NCBI GenBank assembly: GCA_018806915.1
Contig: JAGKQI010000030.1
Location: 32,501 to 96,500 of the forward strand
Length of the DNA stretch: 64,000 bases
Direction of reading: 5' to 3'
DNA from: Phytophthora colocasiae
Lineage: Eukaryota > Oomycota > Peronosporomycetes > Peronosporales > Peronosporaceae
Under the pieces are notes generated by a model that saw only the letters and a list, made by a program, of their open reading frames with translations, ran no database searches and had not been told where the DNA came from. Positions 19,947-29,239 of the stretch are shown here, in pieces. The translations under genes and the position numbers were made by a program. Every line of letters begins with the position of its first letter. Position 1 is the stretch's first letter.

Positions 19947-20594
19947 TACTGCTGCGGTCACGCCAGTTCCTCCAGGAGTGGTGGACCAGGTTCGGAATAT
20001 ATGCAAGTCTTTCCTGTTTAAAGCGTCGATAGCCGCGGATACATCTGTTAAAGGGTACTTTCCGGAGGAATGGCTTTATTGGCCATCTTCTAAAGGAGGC
20101 TTAGGACTGCCAGAGACAATGTCTTTTTGTGATTCACTGCAACTTTGCACACTTCGTAATGCAGTGGAGTATGTGTGTACAAATTTGCAACTACCTAGAT
20201 GGTTTGAGCCGGCGGCTGTGATTTTTGACGATTGTTTAGATGGAAGCGGTACGGTGTTTGACATGTTACATACTGCTGCGGTCACGCCAGTTCCTCCAGG
20301 AGTGGTGGACCAGGTTCGGAATATATGCAAGTCTTTCCTGTTTAAAGCGTCGATAGCCGCGGATACATCTGTTAAAGGGTACTTTCCGGAGGAATGGCTT
20401 TATTGGCCATCTTCTAAAGGAGGCTTAGGACTGCCAGAGACAATGTCTTTTTGTGATTCACTGCAACTTTGCACACTTCGTAATGCAGTGGAGTATGTGT
20501 GTACAAATTTGCAACTACCTAGATGGTTTGAGCCGGCGGCTGTGATTTTTGACGATTGTTTAGATGGAAGCGGTACGGTGTTTGACATGTTACA
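19947..20594 (+). repeat. perfect 324-bp tandem duplication in LINE RT
   Basis: Unit 1 is 19947-20270 and unit 2 is 20271-20594, beginning TACTGCTGCGGTCACGCCAG and ending GACATGTTACA. I see no difference between the units. 324 bp is 108 codons, so the frame is kept and 108 residues are repeated. The identity points to a recent event or an assembly error. Confidence 0.93.
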
Positions 20595-21098
20595 TGTTCA
20601 GATAGCACGCACTCCAGCACCTGCAAGATGGATATCACTCGGAGTTTTTTGGTTTGAGACGTTTAAATCTTGGCGAGCCTTACGTGAAAAAGGATTAGAG
20701 GTGGAATCTCTAGACCGTTATCGTCCTGAAATGCCAATTTGGTTAAATTTCTTGTTCACAGTACAAGCTGGACGAAAACCCTTTGAAGGCACATCCCAAT
20801 TGGCGGATCATTTTCGCCATCTAGGCTATACTAGACCAAATAATTTTATCGTGCGTCACGGACAAGTGGCTTCGACAGAGTTATGCATGGAAATTCTCGC
20901 TCAAATTGATTTTACCAGTCCGAGACTTCGGTCACTAGCCGCCTCGCTGTTGCTTAAAAAATTACGTGCCTGGAGTTTACTACCAGCATATCCGACTTTT
21001 GGTCCATACCTGCCCTCTGAACTTGTAGTAGCAACACATGCCTGGAAGTTCAAGGGAAGGCTATTTCCACAAATGAAAAATCAAGATTTATATCGGAT

Positions 21099-21103
21099 AC
21101 TCC
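21099..21103. repeat. target-site duplication at left of Gypsy B
   Basis: ACTCC, the reverse complement of GGAGT at 6257-6261 at the left of Gypsy A. Confidence 0.85.
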
Positions 21104-21499
21104 TGTAACGGGGTTACACGGCGCTGTGCGCCTTGGCTACAGTTGGTGTGGTATACACCATCCAGGTCACAAGTCACAGATCTGTGTACTACACATAGGG
21201 TTCCTCACACGTCACATATGTAGCCAGTTGCTGGCAGTTAGCTCAGAGCCACACATTGCATTTATTTAGGATTTAGTATGCTAGATACTAAATCCGTTAC
21301 ATTCAGGATTAGGGCAATAAAGTCAATAAAAATCAGTTTGCATTTTACCTTTATTATAGGGACACTGATTGTGTGGGTCCCGTATTTAGTGGACTACTTG
21401 GTTCTTGTATAGAACCGAAGGCTAGTGCCGTGCAAGCAGGACTCTACGAGTCAGCTAAAACTTCCTCTGTGTCGTGCACACCTACGCAGCCCCGCTGCA
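21104..21499 (+). repeat. Gypsy B 5' LTR
   Basis: 396 bp, TGTAACGGGG to CCCGCTGCA. Two AATAAA signals at 21316-21321 and 21325-21330 mark the probable polyadenylation region. The 17-bp segment that would lie about 20 bp after them is missing, as in the A 5' LTR. Confidence 0.9.
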
Positions 21500-21501
21500 T
21501 C

Positions 21502-21509
21502 TGGTAGCA
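21502..21509 (+). promoter_or_regulatory. Gypsy B primer binding site
   Basis: TGGTAGCA, two bases after the 5' LTR. Copy A has TGGTATCA, the standard initiator-Met form. Confidence 0.5.
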
Positions 21510-21556
21510 CTTGTAGTCAATCCAACTCCTGAGTTGAAGACTGTTTCTCTGTGAGA

Positions 21557-22528
21557 ATGGAGCCAGAAGCATACGCTCACTTGACTCCGAGTCAGCGGGA
21601 CACGCTTAACAAGCTTACGTCCTTGCTGGGCCCAGAAGGTATGGCGCACCTTGCGTCCCAAGGGCCGGAGGCCGTCAACGCGCGCCTCGAGGCATTTGCC
21701 TCGTACGAAAACGCTCTCGTTGAGCACATCCAACGGAATGTAAAAGGGGTTAACCTCGCTCCGAGAGCTAAGCCCGTCACGCTCAGCGTGAAGACCTTTC
21801 ACGGGCACGAAGGAGAGAACCTCCTGTTGTGGACCCGAGAGGTCGAAATGGCCATGGGGGCCGCGATGCTTCAGTTGGAAGGCCAACGCGTGGCGTTCGC
21901 CATCTCTAAGCTCGAAGGGCGAGCACGAGAATGGGCCTTGACGTCTGGGACGTCGGTAGAAATGGCCTTCCCCACTTGGAGTGAGCTTAAGGCCAAGCTT
22001 ACGCAAGTGTTTGCTCCGCCTAACCAGGCGTATCGCGTGCGGTCACGCTTCCTTGCTTGCCGACAGGGCAAGAAGGACCTGGTGGACTATGTCCAAGAGC
22101 TGCGCACGCTCATTGCCGGCATGGCTGCCGACCCTCTACCTGAGGTGGTCACCGTGACCATCTTCATGGAAGGTTTGCGAGCTGGCGTGGCCAGGACGGA
22201 GGCATTCCGTCAGAATCCTCGCACCTTCGAGGACGCTGTCAGCGTGGCATTGAATGCCGAACACAACTTTAAGTTGTCGAAGGTCGGTGCTAACAGCACA
22301 GGGTCCGGGGGACCCGAGCCCATGGACCTCAGCTATGCTGAAGATGAAGTAGCCGAGCTACGAGCTGCGGTGCAGCGTATGAGCACCCGCCGGTGCTACA
22401 CGTGTGGTAGTCCCACACATCTGAGGCCCAACTGCCCTCTGCGCAAAGAGCGCGCCGGCCAGAATGGCCGCAACCCTGCCGCGGGTCCCGCTATGGGCTC
22501 TGCCCAGGGAAACGACGGCTCCCAGTAG
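21557..22528 (+). CDS. gag: Gypsy B Gag
   Basis: 323 codons from ATG 21557. Retrotransposon gag domain in the middle and a single CCHC zinc knuckle ([14 protein letters not shown]) near the C-terminus for nucleic-acid packaging. Intact. The protease frame is open upstream of the gag stop codon (22526-22528) in the -1 frame, so expression of protease by -1 frameshifting near the gag end is likely, though no slippery site was identified with certainty. Confidence 0.93.
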   Translation: MEPEAYAHLTPSQRDTLNKLTSLLGPEGMAHLASQGPEAVNARLEAFASYENALVEHIQRNVKGVNLAPRAKPVTLSVKTFHGHEGENLLLWTREVEMAMGAAMLQLEGQRVAFAISKLEGRAREWALTSGTSVEMAFPTWSELKAKLTQVFAPPNQAYRVRSRFLACRQGKKDLVDYVQELRTLIAGMAADPLPEVVTVTIFMEGLRAGVARTEAFRQNPRTFEDAVSVALNAEHNFKLSKVGANSTGSGGPEPMDLSYAEDEVAELRAAVQRMSTRRCYTCGSPTHLRPNCPLRKERAGQNGRNPAAGPAMGSAQGNDGSQ

Positions 22529-22566
22529 ACGCGGGGCGGTCTACTGGGGAAGAACTGAGTTCTGCA

Positions 22567-23157
22567 GTGCGTGAGAGGCACTGGGGCTCAGCCCCGAAGA
22601 GCTCCGTGCTCTTGAACACGGAACGTGTGAGTAAGCAGGGCTTGCTGGTCGTCCATGTGGACGTGAAGGGCTTCGAGAAGCCGTGGATCGTGTTGATCGA
22701 TTCGGGAGCGTCTGGCAACTATGTCAGACGCTCCACCGTTGAGGGTAGCCAGCAATATGCTGAGGCGCTTCGAGCGCGAAGAGGTGACACCGTCACTGTC
22801 CGTCTAGCGACGGGGGTCCGTGTCACGGCCGCCAAGGTCCCCATGGACCTGCGGCTGAAGTTCTTGGACTTCGACAGCGTAGAACGCTGCTTGGTCTTGG
22901 ACCTGGATTCGAGGTACGACCTCATCCTTGGTATGGCGTGGCTGGAGCGCCACGAGCCATGGATCGATTGGAGGTCGAAGACCTTAGGTGCTACGCACTT
23001 CTCTCCTAGTGGAGCTTTGGCGAGTCATGAACCCACCTCTGCTAGGAAGCAGAAGCGCTACTGGCGCGAGCATCGAGCCGAGTCGGCAATGATGCTGGAA
23101 GTCGGTGTGTCCGAGTTTTGTGGACAGCACCGAGTGCGAGGACCGCAGTCCTGTTGA
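22567..23157 (+). CDS. Gypsy B aspartic protease
   Basis: An open frame of about 196 codons, with no ATG at its start, so probably made as a Gag-Pro fusion. It processes Gag and Pol. The active-site motif is LIDSGASGNYV (Asp-Ser-Gly, near 22698) and the flap/second strand is DLDSRYDLILGMAWLERH (near 22905). It overlaps pol (from 23105) by 53 nt in a different frame. The pol frame equals the gag frame. Confidence 0.88.
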   Translation: MRERHWGSAPKSSVLLNTERVSKQGLLVVHVDVKGFEKPWIVLIDSGASGNYVRRSTVEGSQQYAEALRARRGDTVTVRLATGVRVTAAKVPMDLRLKFLDFDSVERCLVLDLDSRYDLILGMAWLERHEPWIDWRSKTLGATHFSPSGALASHEPTSARKQKRYWREHRAESAMMLEVGVSEFCGQHRVRGPQSC

Positions 23158-26100
23158 GCGCATAGCGCTGGTTGACGGTGAATCAACGTGTGGGCAAAGC
23201 TCACGTAACCCCTGTGGGGCGGCACGTACTCCGCCGAGTGACGCCGGTCATGGACCGTCACTGGATGCCGATGGCATCGGGCCTTACCAGGCCGTGAACT
23301 GTGGGGCGGCACGTACTCCGTCGAGTGATACTGGTCGTGGACCAAGTCGATCGCTGAGTGTCTCTGACACCGGACCTGTTACGGTCATTGATTGTGCAGC
23401 GGCACGTACTCCACTGAGCGGTATCGGTCGTCGACCGAGTGGATCGCAGAGTGTCACTGACACTGGGCCGAGAGAGCCCGAAACTTGTGCGACGGCACGT
23501 ACTCCGTCGAGTGGACGTTCGTCGGCTAGACGACGACGTCGTAAGGCCCTTTGGGCGAGACGCTCTGCGTCTGAGTCATCCGTGACGTCAAGTGCTGACG
23601 CACAGGGAGGCTGTGGGCAGCTATACACTCTGGTTGATGGAGTGGACGGCAGTGCCGAAGGCAGCGTCCTGTTTGACGGACTGCCGAGTGTTGACAAGCT
23701 CCTTGAGCTAGAAGAGATGTCGTTCGCCGACTTTAGCGATGCCTTGAAGGCTGGCGAACTCGCAGAGGTGGTCATCGTTCGACCTGAAGAGGAGTTAAAC
23801 TCATCGTCCCTCATTGACGAGTCCGTCTTGGCCGAGGTCAAGAAGGCGCTGAGCGCCAGGAGTGGATCGGAGATCCTCAAGAATCCCTCGGATCCCTTCT
23901 ACTCCTTGCTGAAGGAATATGGAGACGTTGTCTCAAAGGAACCACCGAGTGGCCTGCCTCCTGACCGAGGCGTTCGTCACGAGATCGACTTAGTTCCCGG
24001 AACTAAATACTGCGTGACCCGGCAGTGGCCCCTTCCTAAAGAGCAATGCGACGTCATTGACGCCTTCTTCCGTGCTAAGCACGCGACGGGTCTCGTGCGC
24101 GAGAGCAAGTCTCCGCACTCCGCGCCAACGTTCTGTTTCAGAAAGCCGAATGGCAAGTGGCGTATCGTTCACGCTTTTAACAAGCTCAACGCTGCCACGA
24201 TTCCGGCGCAGACGCCGATTCCTAGGAAGGATGTTCTTCAGAACAACATGGTGGGTTGCACCATGTACAGTGCGCTCGACTTAGTCGATGGCTACTATCA
24301 GTTGCTCATGCGAGCCAGTGATATTCCGCTTACAGCGGTGAGCACCCCGAGCGGTATGCTCTGGGAATGGCTCGTCATGCCCCAAGGGCTGTCGAACGCG
24401 CCTGCAACGTTAAATCGTCTAGTGACGCAGTTGTTCAGGCCCCTGCGGGCATTCGCACAGACGTACTTTGACGACGTGTTCGTCCACAGCCAGGCCGAAC
24501 ACGGCAAGACTGATGTCGAGGTACACGTAGAACACGTGAGAGCAGTGCTCGAGTGCATGCGCACGAACAAATTGTACGCCAACGCGGACAAGTGCGTCTT
24601 TAGCGCGGAAGAAATCCCCTTCCTAGGGTGCTTCATTGGGAAGCATGGCCTTCGTGCTGATCCAGCAAAGGTTAAGGCCATTGTGGACTGGCCGGTTCCC
24701 TTGAACCAGAAGGACTTGCGTAAGTGGCTGGGCTTAGCCAACTACTTACACAAGTATAGCGAGAACTACGCTGAGTTGGCTCGGCCACTGACGGATCTCC
24801 TTAAGAAGGATGCCGAATGGGTATGGCGTGCTGAGCACGAGAGTGCGTTCACTCGTATCAAGGATAGCCTGCTACAGGCACCAATACTGGCGTTGCCAGA
24901 CCCCGATCGTCCGTTCACCGTCGTCTGTGACGCCTCGGACTTTGCCATCGGCAGTGCTTTGCTACAAGCGGACACCGAAGGGCGCGAACGCGTCATTGCG
25001 TTTGAATCTCGACAGCTCAAGGCTGCTGAGAAGAACTATCCAGTTCATGACAAGGAGCTACTTGCGATGAAGTACGCTCTCGTCAAATTCAGGGTTCACC
25101 TGCTCGGCTCCAAGCCATTCGTGATCTACACGGATCATGCGTCACTACGCACAGCGACGCAGTCGCCTCACCTCTCGCAGAGGATGGCTCGATGGCTCTA
25201 CTTCTTTGCGGAGTATAACTTCGAGGTGAAGTACAAGCCTGGCAGGCAGAACGTCCTCGCTGACGCGTTATCCCGTCGCCCGGACTATGAGTTATCTCAT
25301 GTCACCTCGGTGACGTCGTCCGTGACGGACATGGTTCGAGCGGCGTACGCTCAGGACGACTCTTGTGTCGCGCTGCTTCAAGCTCTAGGGAGCGATGAGT
25401 TTAAGGACTCAAAGGTGACTCTGTCACGACGCCTAAAGGCGAGACTCCCACGCTATAGCCTGGAAGGCGGTCTTCTGTACTACAGCACGGGTCAGGATGA
25501 CCCACCACGTGTGGTGGTTCCTCACGATGGGGACCTGAAGTATCGTATCCTCTATGAGGCCCACGACACGCCCACAAGCGGCCACCTCGGTCGCGAGAAG
25601 ACCTACGGCTCGGTGAGCTCCATGTACTGGTGGCCGAAGATGTACAAGTGGGTCAGCACATATGTGCACACTTGCGAGACGTGCCAGCGGGTTAAACCCT
25701 CACCGCACGCGGCAGCGCCTTTGGCGAGCTTGCCTGTACCCTCTGGGTGTTGGCAGTCCATGAGTATGGACTTCGTGTTTGGCCTGCCGAAGGATACGGC
25801 AGGCAACACGGGCGTTGTGGTCTTTGTTGACCGTTTGAGCAAGATGGCTCACTTAGCGGCTGTGCCGGACACCGTCGATGGCGCTGGTACAGCGACGATC
25901 TTTATCGATCGGGTCTTCCGCCAGCATGGGCTGCCAGAGACCATTGTCTCGGATCGAGACCCCCGTTTCACGGGTCACTTCTGGACGTCCGTCTTTAAAG
26001 TTCTTGGCACTCGACTGGATATGTCCACGACGGATCATCCGCAGACCGACGGTCAGACTGAACGCGTGAACCGCGTCTTGGAGGACATCCTCCGCAGCAT

Positions 26101-27262
26101 ATGCGCTGAAACGCCGAAGCGTTGGAGCGCTATGCTCCCTCTCGTTGAGTTCTCAATGAACAATGCGGTGCATGCCTCGACAGGCTTCACCCCGTTCTAC
26201 GTGAACGGCCTTGCGCATCCGCGCGTCCCGCTCACTCCGCCTCGCGGTAGCCTTGGGCTTAGTGGGAGAGAGGCTGTGCCGTCGCTCGACTCCGAGCTTG
26301 CTGATATCAGCCCTTCTGCTGTGCGTAAACAAGTCGATGACTTCCTCTCGGTGAGATTGAGCGTATTACGCCGTGTGCGTGACGCGATGGCCGAAAGCCA
26401 AGACGTTCAGAAGGAACAGGCTGATGCAAAAGGCAGAGGCAATATGTGGAAATTTAAGGTCGGTGACCAAGTTTTATTAAACGCTAAGAACCTACCTACA
26501 CATGCAGTGTCGAGTGTCTTTAAGACGAAATTGCGTCCGCGCTTCATTGGACCGTTTACGGTCGTGGCCAAGAAGGGCCTGGCATACACGCTTGCCTTGC
26601 CAAAGCGGATGCGAACACACCCCGTGTTCTACGTCGGCTTGCTTAAGCCATATCGGGACCTCGCGGGGGTGAACGCGGAGGCGCTGGCGCCGACGTTCCG
26701 CGCCCAGGCTGCGTCATCTGCAGCAGCAATGCCACCTGACCCCGCAGCTCCGCGAGCTGAAGCACCTGCTGATGCAAGCGAGCGGTCAGGGACTGAGGCC
26801 CTTCGAGCCAAGCCATTCGGCTCTCGATCTCCTCCATGTCGTGGGCGAGACGGGCATGCGAGTGCCAAACACTCTCGACGTTCCCTTGAAGGGACTGAGT
26901 CTGACTCTGGAGAGTACCGATCGAGTGATCGAGTTGGTACCACGCGCGATGCGACAGATAACGCTCGTCACACTCATCGAGTACGGCGTTCCGCAGCGAA
27001 TCGGCCTCCTCCGCCGTTGCTCGATGAGCAGGGGACTCCCCACTACCACGTGGAACGCCTGATGGCGCGGCGTCGCCATCGTAGTCAAAACCAGTATCTG
27101 GTGAAGTGGCGTGGGTATCCTCATTCCCAAAACTCGTGGGAGTTTGAGGGGCCCCTGAGGCAGGACTGCCCTGACGTCGTGGACGCTTTTGATCGCGAAG
27201 ATCGGAGGCGCCCGAAGGGCTCGAGGTCGACTACTCGGTCGACACCCGCTTCTCACCACTAG
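23105..27262 (+). CDS. pol: Gypsy B Pol (RT, RNase H, integrase, chromodomain)
   Basis: 1385 codons, no internal stop. It copies the element RNA and inserts the DNA. Residues 1-150: a spacer with four degenerate repeats each starting Cys-(G/A)-(A/T)-ARTP. About 330-520: reverse transcriptase with FRKPNGKWRIVHAF and YFDDVFV (about 454). About 600-700: RNase H with VCDASDFAIG, KELLAMKYAL and IYTDHASL. About 819-860: HHCC zinc finger. About 886-985: integrase core with Asp in SMDFVFGL, Asp in SDRDPRF and Glu in QTDGQTERV. About 1312-1370: chromodomain (YLVKWRGYPHSQNSWE), which usually steers chromovirus integration to marked chromatin. The chromodomain places it with chromoviruses. Confidence 0.95.
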   Translation: MCPSFVDSTECEDRSPVERIALVDGESTCGQSSRNPCGAARTPPSDAGHGPSLDADGIGPYQAVNCGAARTPSSDTGRGPSRSLSVSDTGPVTVIDCAAARTPLSGIGRRPSGSQSVTDTGPREPETCATARTPSSGRSSARRRRRKALWARRSASESSVTSSADAQGGCGQLYTLVDGVDGSAEGSVLFDGLPSVDKLLELEEMSFADFSDALKAGELAEVVIVRPEEELNSSSLIDESVLAEVKKALSARSGSEILKNPSDPFYSLLKEYGDVVSKEPPSGLPPDRGVRHEIDLVPGTKYCVTRQWPLPKEQCDVIDAFFRAKHATGLVRESKSPHSAPTFCFRKPNGKWRIVHAFNKLNAATIPAQTPIPRKDVLQNNMVGCTMYSALDLVDGYYQLLMRASDIPLTAVSTPSGMLWEWLVMPQGLSNAPATLNRLVTQLFRPLRAFAQTYFDDVFVHSQAEHGKTDVEVHVEHVRAVLECMRTNKLYANADKCVFSAEEIPFLGCFIGKHGLRADPAKVKAIVDWPVPLNQKDLRKWLGLANYLHKYSENYAELARPLTDLLKKDAEWVWRAEHESAFTRIKDSLLQAPILALPDPDRPFTVVCDASDFAIGSALLQADTEGRERVIAFESRQLKAAEKNYPVHDKELLAMKYALVKFRVHLLGSKPFVIYTDHASLRTATQSPHLSQRMARWLYFFAEYNFEVKYKPGRQNVLADALSRRPDYELSHVTSVTSSVTDMVRAAYAQDDSCVALLQALGSDEFKDSKVTLSRRLKARLPRYSLEGGLLYYSTGQDDPPRVVVPHDGDLKYRILYEAHDTPTSGHLGREKTYGSVSSMYWWPKMYKWVSTYVHTCETCQRVKPSPHAAAPLASLPVPSGCWQSMSMDFVFGLPKDTAGNTGVVVFVDRLSKMAHLAAVPDTVDGAGTATIFIDRVFRQHGLPETIVSDRDPRFTGHFWTSVFKVLGTRLDMSTTDHPQTDGQTERVNRVLEDILRSICAETPKRWSAMLPLVEFSMNNAVHASTGFTPFYVNGLAHPRVPLTPPRGSLGLSGREAVPSLDSELADISPSAVRKQVDDFLSVRLSVLRRVRDAMAESQDVQKEQADAKGRGNMWKFKVGDQVLLNAKNLPTHAVSSVFKTKLRPRFIGPFTVVAKKGLAYTLALPKRMRTHPVFYVGLLKPYRDLAGVNAEALAPTFRAQAASSAAAMPPDPAAPRAEAPADASERSGTEALRAKPFGSRSPPCRGRDGHASAKHSRRSLEGTESDSGEYRSSDRVGTTRDATDNARHTHRVRRSAANRPPPPLLDEQGTPHYHVERLMARRRHRSQNQYLVKWRGYPHSQNSWEFEGPLRQDCPDVVDAFDREDRRRPKGSRSTTRSTPASHH
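23215..23535 (+). repeat. four ARTP repeats in Gypsy Pol N-terminus
   Basis: The DNA phrase (G/A)CGGCACGTACTCC recurs at about 23218, 23308, 23399 and 23493. Each encodes C(G/A)(A/T)ARTPxS followed by a G-x-G-P-S stretch. The copy in Gypsy A is at about 11720-12040. These repeats have no known domain. Confidence 0.75.
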
Positions 27263-27272
27263 TGTGAGAAGC
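27248..27272. repeat. hairpin over the pol stop codon of Gypsy B
   Basis: GCTTCTCAC … GTGAGAAGC, 9-bp stem with a 7-nt loop holding the TAG that ends pol (27260-27262). Same structure as 7983-8007 in A. Confidence 0.6.
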
Positions 27273-28571
27273 TGACGGACTAGCAGCCGAGCTCAGGCTC
27301 TGGTCCGTAGCTGGCATAGCCAGCGAGTCTCCTTCGGAGACTTGAGGAGCGTCCTGCGAAGCAGGGATAGTGGCCTGAGAGGCGGGAGCCACCGCCGTCG
27401 TGTGACGAGGAAAGCGGCCGGGCCGCACGCGTAGCTTCGCGTACTGGAAGAGTAGACCTCGAGCGAGGCGAACGTCCACCTCGGAAGAGCTCTCCATGAG
27501 CCGATCGAACGACGCGAGCTTCCGTGAAGCTTCGGCCCAGGTGGCCACGTGGACCATGTAGTCCCGGGTAGTCTCTCCCGTTTGGAGAAGGAGTGGATAA
27601 GTCCTCATTTGAGGTACAGACTCGCGTCGCCGTTGCTTATCTAAGAGTTGCCGATACTCGGCGAGTGTGCACACCTGCGGGGTCAGGAAGCGCTCGTGGA
27701 GCCCTTGCCGTTGCTGAGTCTCGGCCACCGTACGAGGAGGTCCGCCTATGGTGTAACCATGCAGGTTTGGCTGGGCCATCAACTATTTTACCTGCTCGGC
27801 AGGGTCACGAGGCTCGAAGCCGTAGTCGCGTCGCGACGAAGTTCCCACGATGTCCCGTTGGACCGGTCGACGTGACTCTGGAGCACCGCTCATAGAAGCC
27901 TCCTGCGTCTCATCCAGAGGGTTGGTGATCGCGTCTTCGACGCCCCTGAGCGACTCTGGCTCATCGCGAGCAGGAAGTGGTGGTGCGTTGCGCAACGCGT
28001 TGAGCACGAGGCTCGAAGGTCCCTCAGGGAACGGATTGGGCTGGCGCAGCTGCCGAGGAATTGAGTATCGACGCGGATCACGTGGAGAGCGCAGCTCAGA
28101 TCGGGTCGTCCGAGAGCTCGCAGGAGCAGGAGACGCATGGGCATCGCCCTGTTCGGACTCCTCGTAGTCCACTTCGACTTCGCCTTCCTCCGTAGGAGAG
28201 CGACGTGGGTCGCACGTCGGCGACGCTGTCGTGTACTCGAACGGTGAGCCACCGCTACCACTTGAAGTCGGGCTAGCCTTGAACATCGCTCCGTAGCGAA
28301 GGCGAGACGCCGCGAAATACTCCGATACGGAGAGCGTGAGGGGAGTCGAGGGCTCAGTCCGGGAAGCGCTGAGGCGCTGAGGCTTAGACGCCTGGACACG
28401 GGACACCTCAGGAGCGGTTGGCTCGCTGGGGCGAATTGGAGAATGTGCTCGTTGAGCCAGCGCGCACGCGCACTCTCGTTGAGAGATTTCTTTTATCGGA
28501 AAGTTGCCGGTGACAGGCCTTGATAAGGCAGTTATGTCTGCAGTTGTAGATACTCCGTATCCACGGTTTGA

Positions 28572-28581
28572 TGGGGGAGGG
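28572..28581 (+). promoter_or_regulatory. Gypsy B polypurine tract
   Basis: TGGGGGAGGG abuts the 3' LTR directly. Confidence 0.75.
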
Positions 28582-28994
28582 TGTAACGGGGTTACACGGC
28601 GCTGTGCGCCTTGGCTACAGTTGGTGTGGTATACACCATCCAGGTCACAAGTCACAGATCTGTGTACTACACATAGGGTTCCTCACACGTCACATATGTA
28701 GCCAGTTGCTGGCAGTTAGCTCAGAGCCACACATTGCATTTTAATTAGGATTTAGTATGCTAGATACTAAATCCGTTACATTCAGGATTAGGGCAATAAA
28801 GTCAATAAAAATCAGTTTGCATTTTACATAATTAGTGTTAGTTCCTTTATTATAGGGACACTGATTGTGTGAGTCCCGTATTTAGTGGACTACTTGGTTC
28901 TTGTATAGAACCGAAGGCTAGTGCCTTGCAAGCAGGACTCTACGAGTCAACTAAACTTCCTCTGTGCCGTGCACACCTACGCAGCCCCGCTGCA
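28582..28994 (+). repeat. Gypsy B 3' LTR
   Basis: 413 bp, TG to CA. It contains the 17-bp segment absent from the 5' LTR, in common with the A 3' LTR. Private changes include TTTAATTAGG near 28740 and GTGCCTTGC near 28921. Confidence 0.9.
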
Positions 28995-28999
28995 AGGTA
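28995..28999. repeat. target-site duplication at right of Gypsy B
   Basis: AGGTA, the reverse complement of TACCT at 14149-14153. Confidence 0.85.
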
Positions 29000-29165
29000 T
29001 CACCATCAGCAAGAAAGTATAGCGCTTCTGCGAAGCCATCAACGCGTATAGCTCCACGCAAGACCCACAAAGAAGCTAGTGCTCCTACAACTGATCAGCA
29101 GTCAACTCGCACAGGTAAACGGAAGGCATCCGGATCCAGCCATTCAACGAAGCGTCGGCAGTGTG

Positions 29166-29239
29166 GTAAGTGACGTCTGTGCTGGTTTATTTTGACTTGA
29201 TTCTAATAAATATTCTTGTTACGGATGTTCCCGATTTAG
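29166..29239 (+). other. probable intron 1 of PiggyBac gene
   Basis: 74 nt, starts GTAAGT and ends TTTAG. Removal joins …KRRQC to DVPDTS in frame and bypasses the stop at 29171-29173. Confidence 0.55.

Larger units (their letters stand above)
15366..21103 (+). mobile_element. LINE (non-LTR retrotransposon), 5' part
   Basis: 5' UTR (15366-15487), ORF1, ORF2 endonuclease and reverse transcriptase. The ORF2 C-terminus has been carried to 4853-6261 on the other strand. The element is abruptly cut at 21103 by Gypsy B's LTR, in the middle of ORF2, because of the A/B inversion. Several frameshifts show it was already decayed. Confidence 0.9.
18768..21103 (+). pseudogene. LINE ORF2 reverse transcriptase
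   Basis: The RT begins with KGKSSGLDGIPAEYY (about 18886) and RRAYISLLYKKGD. It is interrupted near 19112, then runs open to the Gypsy B LTR. Core motifs: LDFAKAFDSV (catalytic Asp, near 19280), GCGVRQGDPLSPALF (about 19447) and FADDC (19588). The catalytic centre FADD is intact. It contains a perfect in-frame duplication (19947-20594). The ORF's apparent stop at 21108 is in the LTR. The true C-terminus is at 5574-6261. Confidence 0.9.
27231..28655 (-). pseudogene. antisense ORF of Gypsy B, interrupted
   Basis: The counterpart of the A frame at 6600-8612. The first part is 290 codons (28655-27783), ending at the same TAG. The second part is open for 183 codons (27782-27231) until a TAG that is TGG in copy A. 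Protein sequence is well conserved with A in the first part. No known domain. It shares the ATG inside the LTR. Confidence 0.4.
21104..28994 (+). mobile_element. Gypsy B, Ty3/Gypsy LTR retrotransposon
   Basis: Complete element in plus orientation, nearly identical to Gypsy A: 5' LTR 21104-21499, gag, protease, pol with chromodomain, antisense frame, polypurine tract, 3' LTR 28582-28994. gag, protease and pol are all open, so B could encode its whole protein set. It now separates the LINE from the rest of a PiggyBac transposon. Its left and right 5-bp flanks differ from each other but match A's flanks in inverted form. Confidence 0.94.

Noticed and set aside
27593..28167. Plus-strand frames in the 3' region of Gypsy B
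   Set aside because: Shadows of the antisense frame; not conserved in length between A and B.
6262..28994. A and B as arms of one large inverted segmental duplication
   Set aside because: Similarity stops exactly at the LTR ends; flanks are different sequences with 5-bp target duplications, so these are separate insertions.
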